Shown here piece by piece: positions 52,401 through 60,841 of a DNA stretch of 64,000 nt (within the stretch, counting starts at the first letter, position 1; each line of letters begins with the position of its first letter). The position numbers and the translations under genes were made by a program. The notes beneath the pieces were generated by a model that had not been told where the DNA came from, made no database searches, and was given only the letters and a program-made list of their open reading frames with translations. Source of the stretch: Carettochelys insculpta (lineage: Eukaryota; Chordata; Testudines; Carettochelyidae); the NCBI RefSeq assembly GCF_033958435.1, contig NC_134147.1, positions 40,852,001 to 40,916,000 on the forward strand. Reading direction: 5' to 3'.

Positions 52401-55400
52401 CTGTACCTGCAGGGTTTTGATACCTCCTAAACCACCACATTTCCAGCTGGTGGTGGATACTTGAGGTACAACTTAGAAAAAATACAGATCAAGAACTCAG
52501 GCACTGGCTCAGAGGGGTGTTCCCCGTAAGCTGAGCACCTGGGAAACTGTCCAGGAGAGATTTATTAGCAAAGCACCTTCAGTCACCTGCTGCTGGTGGC
52601 TTATGTGTTTCTACCGATGGTACATATCTGTACATGCCCTGGTGCACATAACATTTCTTCTGGCCATAGATGGAAAAAAATGACACACATGCACAGAGCC
52701 TGTAAAAGAATCAAATACTCACAACTGGATGGCGCACACATAAAAGTGAGGAAGAAACTGAAGAGTGAAAGTAGCTGAATTGTGACCAGAAAATATGCCA
52801 TCTCATTAAAACGGGTGATTCTTCTAGAAGATGATGCTGATTATTATGATGTATAACAGTGTTTGTGGGTGGCCTTATAGGTTATTGATGGTTGATGCCT
52901 TCTGTGCCCAGAAAGCTGCTCTGAGATTTCCATCAGGGACCAGTTTGTCAGCCACTGTCTGTGTTTCAATAACGCACCATTTCACCCGTGTACCTAGAGC
53001 AAATTTAAAGTCTTTCAGGCCTGGGTGTTTAGAGTAAAAGGAGACTAATGACATTGCCCCGGACTGATTGTTTCTACCCCAGTAAATCTTAACAGCATGT
53101 CTTATCTCCAGCTTTTTCTCTGTCATGTTAAGGCTTTGGGCAAAATGAGGAAGAGTGATCGCCGATGATGTTTGAAAGGAAGAATTAACCTTAGTAACAA
53201 ATGACTTTGGAATATGAAGTATTGTCTTATCCTTCTGGAACAAGCAGTGAGGTTCATGTCTTCCAACGGAGGTTTCTGAAACCCTTCCAAAAAGGGAGAT
53301 TCAGACTAAGAAGCATGTATTTATGAGAGATAATATGGAAAATTAGATTGCTCTAGTGCAGATGGATGGATAGGTTATGAAGCTCCACACACCCTGATCC
53401 AGTCAGAGGTCAGGAAAATAAGACTGAGCAAAGCATGAAGAGGCAGACTATTAGTAACATGCTTGGATAGTGCTGGAAGGTCTGAGAGAGAGATACATGA
53501 GCCTGCATTTATAACTCTGTTTACTGCTAAGCTATAAGATGCAATTGCAGGAGCTCTTAAGACCAAATCTCAGCAATATTGTCATACATCCAGGAGAACT
53601 GAGTCGCCTGGCTTCCTCCAGCAGATCTTGCTAAATGAGTGTTAGTAAGAGACGTCTTCTAGACTCCTACACAGGCCAAAGTGATGGAAACCCTGCAGGA
53701 GGTTAGGACAGTCTCTGTTACTTTGGAAAAGTACCTCATCTGGTTTTGCCATGTCACACAGTAGCCAAGCTGCGAGGTTCAGGTAATCTGAATAGGGATG
53801 CAGGATTGATCTCTGGGATAAGAGCTAGCTAGGAGGATGGATTGGAGGTCTCCTAAAAATTTCCGCTAATTCTGAGAACAATGGGCTGTTTGGGCTGACT
53901 AGAACGGCCACTGTTTCCTCCTTTTGATTCTTCAAATTATTTGTCCTGCTACAGAGAAACACCTGTAGAAGTGGATTTGGCACTCTCTGAACCAGAGCAT
54001 TTGCTCCTGATGATTTCTGGTCTGTTTCCTTAGTGAAGAAAAGGCTTTTTGGACTGGATTAGGTCCACCTGGGGATTGTCTTATTCCCTGGATATTCAGA
54101 CACCTGACTGAGAGCATGACCTGCTGACAACTTATGTGCTTTGTGATCCCTTTTATGGGGAATAACCTGCTGAACATTCTACCCGGCAGAGGATCTGTAG
54201 CACAAAGCTATAGCCCCACAACCCACTTATGCTCATTTATGAAATGACCATCACATGATATGACTGAAGCAGGATGTACTCCTTCCTCGCATGACTCTCC
54301 AAACCTGCAGGCACAGGCCTAGGACTGAGATGATCAGAAGTCACTCATCCTTACCACCCTCCTGTGCCACATGAAGCTCCTCATCCTGAAAAGCTGGCTA
54401 AGGGTGGTCAGAATGATGGGGGTCTGTACCGTGAAGCAAGGGTCCTGCCATCACACGATCAGCCTGTTTCCTCTTGCGTAAGGATGGGACCAGCCATTCA
54501 TAGGTTTTATAGGGCCCTCTGCAGGACTGTACTATTAAATTGGTACCCCCTAGGCCAAAGGCAGCTGGGATGGGGTAAAAATAATTTTAGAGATGTGATT
54601 TTATAATCTTCAGCAACACACTTATGAAATATTTGTAAAGCACGTTTTAAACTAAGGTCCTGTTGACTTAACGTGGTAAATTCAGAACAGAGTACATACC
54701 TGGGGTCAGCAGATGTCTATTACATTACCTCATTACCACTTGAATGGCTCTTTCACAGATTCAGTGTTCTTCTAAAAGCCCTGACAGGCTTTTTCACTTT
54801 TCAGTGAATTAGACCCTCTCCAGAAGAAACAGCCACAGAACAGGGATAGGAAGGGTGGGTGGGTGGACATTGAGACCCAATGGTGCCCCAAATTTTCAGG
54901 TGCCCTATGCAAGTGTGTACGCACTGTATGGGCAAGGATGACCCTGGGGACAGGTAATCATTACCCTCTCTCATGTCCAGAGGATTTCATGAAATTCCTT
55001 CATGCTCAGCCTTCCCTGGGGTGGTCTCTCAGTGCACACCATCAGAAGACATAGGAGTAGATGGTAAAAAGGTGTGGATGATGCTTGATTTTGTGGTCCC
55101 TCACCGCTGTGCCTAGCATTCAGTGATTGTTTCCTTCGGGGGAGGCTGTGGCCCTGCTCGCCTCTGAGAAAGCTTTGGAGGGTGAGAGAGGATGCAGAGG
55201 CTGCCACAATCCATCCTGTCTCTCATCCCCTCCCACTGGCAAAGTGAGGTCCCTAGGGCAGGGAGCAGTGGTGGCCAAGATCCTCTGAAAGTCATTCCTT
55301 CACCATTGTCTTTCTCTATTTGGGCAGCTTTAAAGAGAGAGATGGAGCTTAGCAGGACCCCTGGTAGGACAACCAAGTGTGCAAAATATTGGTACTAAAA

Positions 55401-58400
55401 AGGAGACGACAGGAGAGGGATTCCGGTCACTGCCATTCCCAGAAGTAGCTTTTAAAATATGTCTCAGAGGGGCAGCCTTGTTAGGCTGCAGCTTCACATG
55501 TAACAAGCAGTCCCGTAGTACCTTAAAGACTAACAGATTTTATTAGGTATAATGGGTATCCACAAAAGCTCATGCCCTAATAAATCTGTTAGTCTATAAG
55601 GCACTACAGGACTGTGTTACTGCTAAAATATGGACTTACTGTAGGTACAGTGGGAATGCTGGCCCACTGCTCTGAGTGAACTGCCAGTGAGCTGGGTGAG
55701 AGCTGAGATTCAGGAGGAATTCATCTGAATGCAAAAAATTCAGCTGAAACCCACATGGGAATTATTTCTCTGCAATCTCCCTCCCTTTGGTACAGAAGCA
55801 TCAAGAAAAATTGCCTTAATCCAGGGTTAGCTTAGCTGCAATTATAGTTTTTCTTATACCAAATAACTATTTATTTAAAAAAAAAATCATACAACTGTGT
55901 AGCATATTTGAATGCACATTGGAAGACAACACATTAATGAGCATAAAGCTATTGCTGATTATGGCAAAAGATTAGAGACAGGACACCCTGACTGAGTAAA
56001 TTAATCAATCTTCTGCCTAATTTTATTTAAAATTGGATATGGTCATGACTGGAGCCACCACTCATAACAGGTACCTTCAGACTCACTCAACAGAATGGCT
56101 GTCCAGTTTCTTTTCTATGGATAGTAAAGTCAGTACATTCTAATAAAGATAAACTCAAAACTCATTACCTTTGATATGCCTTGTTCTTGACCTACACGTA
56201 ATAGTAATTTTTCCTTAGGGTACATGATATAGATGAAAAAGTTCAGCTTTCTTTTAAAACACCATTAGACTCTGTTACTGTATGTGGACATACACTCTGG
56301 TTACTCCTAAATGCTATTCTATTGAGTACAGTTTATATTCACTGGCAAAGCTAAATCCCAGGGGAAGCTCAAGAGGGAATGCAATTTCTAGTAATAACAG
56401 CTCACAACAGTGAATACTATCCACTTATCCCCACAATTTCCAGCTATTTGGGACTCCTTTCTGAATTAACCTTTCATATCAAAAGGAGCAATTCTGCACA
56501 CGAGAGACGCCGACACAATTTCATGCATAATTTATTCACTCAGTTCAACATTAAACGCAGAGTCCTTGACTTTGTCAAGGTGGATTCTGTTGGCAGACTT
56601 CACAAGCAGCAAAACAGGAGAAATGAGATCTGCAACTCAACCTATTCACCTATTCTCGCTGGTAGAAAGGAAGGGGGGTGGAGGGAGAGAGAGAAAGAGA
56701 GAAGGCTACATGCTTGCACAGTGCCCTGCAAATCAGCACAATTGTCTTTTTTTTAATGCTGTATTTTAGATTTTGAAATAGAAACATCACAATAACAAAC
56801 TTGACTAATTTCCCCTGCACTTTGCATTCACAGAATTGGGCTTGATTCCACAGTCTTCCCTCAACAAAAGCTCCCTCATAAGCCAATGAGAGTTTTGTAC
56901 GCAGGATTCAGCTCATTACATACATACGCCTCACAAATGGCTGCAGGCATGATATTCAGCTAGACTACCACACGTAGCATTTTGTTTTAAAGGGCTTTGT
57001 TCGGAAATGGCTCTGAAGTGTCAATGTAAGCATCTTAAGTCTGAGTACAGAAAAGAGAAGCTCTAGTACTTATTGGATGCAACATGGCTTTCTTTTAACT
57101 TGGAAAGCAATGCATTTTTGGTAATTCTTCTGAACCAGATGTGGGACACAAGAGGTTATTTTCTCATCCAGCCAACTGGATCAAGAGTACCTCATGCAAG
57201 ACGACCTCTGCCGACTGCTACTTCAACTGAACTCATTTTCAGCTGCACCTAAACCAGGTTTGAGCCAAGTATTCAAGTGTGAAAAGGCTTTTGCATTATT
57301 GTAGTATGCCCCTTCCATGGCATGAGTGGTATATGCCAGCCATCTGCAAATTTAACTGCCCACAAGCATACGAGAACATGGGACTCTGGAGTTTAGCGCA
57401 GGAGCCTCTAAGTCTGAGCTAAAAGCTGACTGGATCTCAGATAAGGCTGTAGAGGAAACTCATCCTCCCTCTGTTTAAGTGGTCTAGGTGCCACTATACT
57501 GGACAGTGAACCACACCTAGGTGTTTGGGTTACACAGGCCTTACACACCAGGAGAAACTCTTCTGAAGTATCTGCTGCATTTATTGGACAGCTTTTACTG
57601 TACCACCCATAAAGAACTGCAGATGTGGAGTAGTTGCCCAATTGCATTAACAAACAGTCAGCTTTTCCCCAGAAGATGCAGGTCTATGATAGGTCCAATC
57701 TGGCAAAGCACGTGATTAACTCTAAGTATGTGAATAGAGGCATTAACTTCAATGAGAACACTGTGCTGCTCTAAATACCGTCCAGACTGGCAGTGCTGGG
57801 AGACATGAAAGGAATATACAGTGCTCCAAAAATATGCCAGGTAGTCACATTGAAGAGGACTTTGCACACGTGATGTATCTTCCCACGAGTGGTGGCATGC
57901 AGTGGTCTCTTGTGCAGCCACTCAAGAGAGATTCAAATGCCACCCAGCAGATCAGCAGAGTGCGCACCACTAGGTTTTTAGTTACTCCAGATGGTGCACA
58001 TTCACACATGCCTCTGTGCACATAACTAATCTGCACATGGATGGAAAAGATGAGAGGGAAGACTGGCGGTATGCAGAGTTTACACAGTTGATTCCTGTGA
58101 AGAAAACAAAAGGATGTGTAGTGCAGACCTTTGGCAAAGGAACTAAAACTTGCTAGGATTGTGTATCTCAGTAACAGGTGCGGGTGGGGGCGGGATTTGG
58201 GAAGCCGGAACGTTGGTAAATATCCTCAGTGCTTTGCAGCCATGCTTCTTGGGTGCTCCATTGTAGCAGGGGCAGAGAAGGCTCTGGAGACAAGAGAAAT
58301 CAGGGCAGCTGTGCAAGCCTGTAGAATAGATATGATCTATGTGGATCTATCTACCAGATTTCCTGAATAGTTACAGGTACAGTTCCTGGGGAAACTGTGA

Positions 58401-60841
58401 CCTGGGGGTCAAGAGGTTTCTCTCTCTTCTGACCCTGTGGAGCACCCTTGAAGAAAACTGACTTAGCAGGGTTCTGCTTTGGAAGAGACCATTTGGGCTC
58501 AGCTTTCATCTCTTCATGAGTTTAAGACCAGAAGGGACCATTGCATCATCTAGTCTGACCTCCTGTGCACCTAGTCCCACCCTGTTCTTTATAAAATGCA
58601 ATATTATTCCAGTGAAAAAATAGATAATTATGTGCGTAAAAAGGGCTGTACTGGATCAGATGCTTCAATATTTCAAACAAAACAGGACAATTATCAAAGG
58701 ATTCATCCCATAATTCAGTTCCCACATCTGGCAAATAGTTCCAGATTAGGGACACCAAAATATGGTTCGGCATACCTGGCCACCCTGACTAATAGCCACT
58801 GATGGACCTAACCAAAATGTACTTATCTAATTCTTTTTTAAACCCAGAATTGTTTATCCTTTCCAGCATCCCCTGGCAAGGAGTTCCGCAGAGCGTAGCC
58901 AATCTAGCAAAATTCCCATCTATTTAATAGAGTGGTTCAGCTCCTGTTGAAGGCTACAATAAAGCATCCGTTGACTTCAGCAGAACAGGATACAGAAATT
59001 CTGCAGTCTCTCCATAAGGGGGCTGGACTCGGAAGACCTCTTCAGGTCTCTTCCAGCTCTAGGATTATATGATTCTATGAATCCACAGACATGAGGCAAT
59101 GAACCTGTCCAACCATAACTGAACACCTTCGACTCCCACTAGTTTAAATAGGGTTCAAGGCCTTGTGCCCCTGAAAGAAGTGAGCCTGGAATGTTTTGTT
59201 GGTAGTTGCATATGAGAAACAACAAGAAGGTACAAAATCAGTTGCTGAATTAGGTTTCGAAGATTTAATTTTCATGTCTTCACTCCCATCTAGGTCCCTT
59301 CTTTAACCCATACACAGCAGGTACACTGCCTGCCTCTAGGTATTTTAATTCAGTCACAGTAAGTCAGTTGCCCAGAATGACCACTAGAGAACAACAGCAA
59401 TTCCATTAATTTCATATTCACCACAGGGAGAAAGGATTTTAAACCCCGCCCATTGCAGGTGGTCTGTATTGTTTCATGTTCCAGGAGTACGCCGAAGTGC
59501 TTGGGTTCTTTCCTATCAAATGCACAGATCACAAAAGCCAGAGGTCAAAAAGCTCCTGGCCACTTAATTTTACAAAGAAATAGAGTCCCTGACGATGAAA
59601 ATAATATGACACCTGAGCCCACCCTTTCAGACTGACAATATTGTCAGTTTAAATTGTTTGGCATTAGTACTGGAAACATCCCTGGTTTAATGCAGTCTAT
59701 CTTAGGTCAACAGCAGAAATAAAACCTTCAGAGCCAAACATGCCGGTAGCTACCACGTCAAAGAAAGGAGTGTCTCCTTGAGAACAAGGGGTAGGCTTCA
59801 CTCTTCTGTGGGGCCTGCCAATGGAAAAGACCAAACCAACCTAGCTACCGTGCTACATAGCGCTCTGGAAGTAGGAAATGTGTGTTGTAATTTTCCAGTT
59901 GGGTTGTCAGTAGGACTATATCTAGGGATTATTGCCAAAGCAAAAACCTCTACCCCTTCAGCTATAGAACTTAGTCCATCAACTCTGAAGTGTACCTGAC
60001 AGCTAGGCTCTGTGGGGTCACTCACAAAATGTCACATAGATATTTTGCTTGTGTGTTGCTCTGGGAACCATCAGTTTTGACCCAAAGTCCTTTGAAGTCA
60101 GTGGAAGGGCTTCAAGTAACTTTCATGGGCCTTATCCAAAGTCTACTGAATATAGAGATGAATTGTTCTCCTAATTAAAAGGTTTGAGTCTTCTAGATAG
60201 GGAACAGGAACAATACCTTGTGCTTTAACTGTTCAGTTGCATGCCAGGAACAAATAGTCCCAATCAAATGGTTGAAATGAACTGTTCCTGAACAATCCAT
60301 GCAGTCAACTTTTTTTTTTTTTTGACTATTTGTAAATGACACAGAAATCAGGATAAGTCAGCAAACACCCAGCAAACAGGAAACAGGACTGAATTTATTT
60401 GCAATAAATACCACAACCGGCTCTAAAATGAATATCCCCTTCTTCAAGATTGTAACCAGTTAGGGCAGAGATTGCCTTTTTGTTTTGTGTTTATATATCA
60501 CCTAGCACAGAGGCTTCCTGACTCGCTACTGTGGCTCTCTGGTGCTATGGTACTGCAACTAATGAATAAATTAATAATAATAATAATAAATAATAATAAT
60601 GAGTTTACCTCCAAAGTGTCTGCCAGTGGTCCCCCTTTTACACTTATCTTTTTATCGTGGGATGAGTAATCTGACACTTCCTGGCTTTTCACTCCAAGAT
60701 ATGGGTTGATTGAACAGGCAGTGATTTTTCCATCATTTGGCAATGCCTCTGCCATAGCAAGGATACTGTAACCTTTAAGACTGCCAATAAATAAAATGCT
60801 CTTGGCTCCTACCATATGAACAAACATCCTGAGAACTTGGC
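28223..60841 (-). CDS. MT-Ox-like gene: fused O-methyltransferase and short-chain oxidoreductase (gadusol pathway), 8 exons, 5' end missing
   Basis: Eight exons join in frame: 60841-60609, 52089-51853, 50927-50850, 50306-50090, 43815-43607, 42742-42670, 37368-37251 and 28418-28223 (stop). All introns are GT-AG, and the joined phases leave about 453 codons without an internal stop. Exons 1-3 encode a class I, cation-dependent O-methyltransferase fold. Exons 4-8 encode a classical SDR with [12 protein letters not shown], Ser of NTAS, YNTSK and SPG. Known vertebrate MT-Ox enzymes have this fusion; they oxidise and methylate the EEVS product 2-epi-5-epi-valiolone to gadusol, probably in the cytosol. 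I infer the same family from architecture and remembered sequence. About 100 N-terminal residues and the start are not visible. Key methyltransferase residues are changed (see findings), so the methylating activity is doubtful. Alternative view: an early-stage pseudogene, although no frame break is seen. Confidence 0.9.
30342..30552. mobile_element. Fold-back retroposon with 12-bp target duplication
   Basis: CAGTCCTGTGGCACCTTGAA and AACACATTTATTA on the left are mirrored by TAATAAATGTGTTAGCTTCC and CACCACAGGACTGCTTG. The flanks are TGAATTCATTGG (30330-30341) and TGAATTCAGTGG (30553-30564). Confidence 0.88.
30974..31057 (+). mobile_element. Truncated retroposon copy with 12-bp target duplication
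   Basis: The copy has the fixed end ACAGAGAGGCGGCTGTG and stops after TTTAAAGACTAACAAAAT. AGGAGAAGCAAA stands on both sides (30962-30973, 31058-31069). Confidence 0.88.
32354..32530 (-). mobile_element. ~180-bp dispersed repeat, copy 4
   Basis: GTTACCTCTAACTTTTTCCA and GGCTGCCCAAGTGCTCAG then TTTATGGGGAAAAC. The flanks TGGCAAC and TGGTAAT suggest a 7-8-bp target duplication, the size expected for hAT elements. Confidence 0.65.
34556..34843 (+). mobile_element. Retroposon copy with perfect 14-bp target duplication
   Basis: TTACTGGACAGTAT occurs exactly at 34542-34555 and 34844-34857. The insert starts CAGAGAGGTAGCAGTGTTAG, contains GGCACCTTATAGACTAACAG and extends further than the other copies, to about 288 bp. 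Confidence 0.93.
35322..35615. mobile_element. Harbinger-type MITE with TGA target duplication
   Basis: The ends GGGTATGCTTAAAC and ATATAGACCTAGCC are flanked by TGA (35319-35321, 35616-35618). The internal order (GTCGACCC, AGAGAGGTCAAC, CCCATTGACC, CATAGCTAGAACTGCATAT) matches the element at 11033. Confidence 0.85.
35808..35877. repeat. 70-nt near-perfect hairpin
   Basis: The arms 35808-35839 and 35846-35877 pair at 29 of 32 positions around a 6-nt loop (TCATAT). The stem core is CTGAAATGTCTCC with CTTGTTAAAT. It lies in the last MT-Ox intron. Either strand would fold; no function is shown. Confidence 0.93.
37251..37368 (-). CDS. MT-Ox exon: catalytic Tyr-Lys segment
   Basis: A 118-bp exon with acceptor GAATTCTAG and perfect donor GTAAGT. 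It encodes [15 protein letters not shown] and continues to [13 protein letters not shown], where the Pro codon is split. YNTSK supplies the SDR catalytic Tyr and Lys. Confidence 0.93.
38405..38649. mobile_element. Harbinger-type MITE with TCA target duplication
   Basis: The ends GGCTACGTCTACACAAG and CTTAGTGTAGGCATAGCC are flanked by TCA on both sides (38402-38404, 38650-38652). The left 14 bases equal those of the autonomous Harbinger at 2290. Confidence 0.92.
39203..39373. mobile_element. Probable Harbinger-type MITE fragment
   Basis: GGCCTCTGTCTACACTGGCA near 39203 faces GGCTGGTGTCGACGTAACCC at 39355-39374 as an imperfect inverted repeat. No clear target duplication. Confidence 0.5.
39495..39692 (+). 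mobile_element. ~180-bp dispersed repeat, copy 5
   Basis: TATCTCCTGTAAGCTGAGCA, CAGCCACTCAAGAGAGATTC and GCCCATGGATGGAAAAAAAA, ending TTAGTGGGAAC. Confidence 0.7.
39700..42669. other. MT-Ox intron, right remainder (up to 42669)
   Basis: Contains a diverged 60-bp direct duplication (40956-41020 and 41936-42000), an AACC run at 40925-40943 and poly-A at 40855-40867. No other exon was recognised. Confidence 0.5.
42670..42742 (-). CDS. MT-Ox exon: catalytic serine segment
   Basis: A 73-bp exon with acceptor TTTCTGTCACAG and strong donor GTGAGT. It encodes [16 protein letters not shown] followed by TASMASLI and leaves one base of a Val codon. The Ser in NTAS is the expected SDR catalytic serine. 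Confidence 0.9.
43607..43815 (-). CDS. MT-Ox exon: central SDR segment with NNAG and catalytic Asn
   Basis: This exon is 209 bp, with acceptor TTTTAATCCAG and donor GTAAGT. It completes the Gly codon of the previous exon and ends at phase 0 after CCQ. Visible motifs are AADVS (adenine-pocket Asp), ACNNAGIN and the active-site Asn in FNVNLRG. No stop or frameshift is present. Confidence 0.93.
44170..44210 (-). mobile_element. Short retroposon remnant
   Basis: GTGAAGCTACAAACTAACAC then GGCTACCTCTATGA is the complement of the fixed family end. Only the end is preserved. Confidence 0.6.
45387..45530. mobile_element. Inverted pair of tRNA-like SINE heads
   Basis: The plus strand reads TAGTCCAGTGATTTGGGC then GAGGCCGAGGTTCACAACCC (A- and B-box-like). 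The minus strand of 45465-45525 reads AACTCAGTGGTTAGGACATT then CCAGTTCAAATCCC. The two face each other. Neither folds as a full tRNA, so they are SINE remnants. Confidence 0.6.
45667..45823. mobile_element. ~330-bp inverted-repeat element, truncated copy 2
   Basis: ACCGCTTATCATGCGTGTGG, CAGCCACCAGTCCTG and CCAGATTACAGATGCTGCC, ending AGAGGTTCAACATGTA. The first third is lost. Confidence 0.75.
46848..46912 (-). mobile_element. tRNA-derived SINE fragment
   Basis: The minus strand has GTCCCAGGTTCGATCCTG, a good Pol III B box, preceded by an A-box-like TAACTCATGAACTAGAGGC. It abuts the inverted-repeat element at 46916. Confidence 0.55.
46916..47244. mobile_element. ~330-bp inverted-repeat element, copy 3 (full length)
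   Basis: Starts TACAGGTTGAACATCCCTAA and ends GCGGTTCAGATTGTA. The interior GTCTTCTAAGAGCCCAGTAA with AAGTGTTGGTAATGCTGCTA matches copy 1 in reverse. Confidence 0.8.
49588..49740 (-). mobile_element. CR1 LINE 3' fragment
   Basis: CACAGAATATGAGAGCAGGA, GTCGTCAAGTCCAGTCTTCT and CTAGACCATCCCTGACAG follow antisense CR1 3' sequence. Confidence 0.75.
50090..50306 (-). CDS. MT-Ox exon: start of the oxidoreductase domain, NAD-binding Rossmann motif
   Basis: This exon is 217 bp, with acceptor GTTTTGCTACAG and canonical donor GTAAGC; it leaves after the first base of a Gly codon. It encodes [11 protein letters not shown], then [18 protein letters not shown] and [28 protein letters not shown] is the classical SDR cofactor loop. 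The Asp at the end of beta-2 (VAIVDL) predicts a preference for NAD(H) over NADP(H). Confidence 0.93.
50850..50927 (-). CDS. MT-Ox exon: last strand of the methyltransferase and interdomain linker
   Basis: A 78-bp, 26-codon exon with phase 0 at both ends, too short for a simple ORF listing. It was found by looking for the expected beta strand after VEQ. It encodes [16 protein letters not shown] followed by a short polar linker ending ESQ. The acceptor is CTGTTTTCCAG and the donor is GTGTGT (weak). The VIRR end is the typical C-terminal strand of this methyltransferase family. The phase fits both neighbours exactly. Confidence 0.85.
51853..52089 (-). CDS. MT-Ox exon: metal-binding and catalytic half of the methyltransferase
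   Basis: This exon is 237 bp, phase 0 on both sides. The acceptor is strong (TTTTTCCCCTCCAG) and the donor is weak (GTTAGT). It begins [17 protein letters not shown] and ends SDPRVEQ. The first metal ligand Asp of FIDAD is present. The following position, Lys in cation-dependent O-methyltransferases, is Gln (codon 52036-52038). The later Asp-Asn metal pair reads Glu-Asn in CVENTL (Glu codon 51961-51963). Length and flanking residues are otherwise well kept. Confidence 0.9.
52519..52690 (+). mobile_element. ~180-bp dispersed repeat, copy 6
   Basis: GTTCCCCGTAAGCTGAGCAC to CCATAGATGGAAAAAAATGA. The right inverted end is decayed. Confidence 0.65.
55462..55623. mobile_element. Fold-back retroposon with 9-bp target duplication
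   Basis: CAGAGGGGCAGCCTTGTTAG, then AGTACCTTAAAGACTAACAG, mirrored by AATAAATCTGTTAGTCTATA and GGCACTACAGGACTG. TAAAATATG flanks both sides (55453-55461, 55624-55632). Confidence 0.88.
57909..58062 (+). mobile_element. ~180-bp dispersed repeat, copy 7, 5' short
   Basis: Begins at TGTGCAGCCACTCAAGAGAG, without the CCCTGTAAGCTG start, and ends GATGAGAGGGAAG. Confidence 0.65.
58505..58610 (-). mobile_element. CR1 LINE fragment
   Basis: GACCAGAAGGGACCATTGCA then CATCTAGTCTGACCTCCTGT is typical antisense CR1 3' sequence. Confidence 0.7.
58970..59086 (+). mobile_element. CR1 LINE 3' end
   Basis: GGTCTCTTCCAGCTCTAGGA runs into TATATGATTCTATGA, the octamer-like CR1 tail. Confidence 0.8.
60572..60600 (+). 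repeat. (TAA)n microsatellite
   Basis: A run of TAA units, slightly interrupted, just downstream of the first visible MT-Ox exon. Confidence 0.95.
60609..60841 (-). CDS. MT-Ox exon (first visible): SAM-binding half of the methyltransferase
   Basis: The acceptor is TTGAATAG at 60842 and the donor is GTAAAC. The exon enters with two bases of a Gly codon and leaves in phase 0 (233 bp). It reads from [10 protein letters not shown] through [10 protein letters not shown] and [16 protein letters not shown] to [19 protein letters not shown] is the SAM-binding glycine loop. The acidic residue expected before the first IG is Phe (codon 60789-60791), and the ribose-binding acid expected before INP is Ser (60711-60713). 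The donor lacks the +5 G. Upstream exons should encode the N-terminal helices and were not recognised between 60.85 and 64 kb. Confidence 0.88.

Larger units (their letters stand above)
52090..60608 (-). other. 8.5-kb MT-Ox intron
   Basis: Contains the listed repeats at 52519, 55462, 57909, 58505 and 58970. The rest is ordinary AT-rich sequence without a supported exon. Confidence 0.6.
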
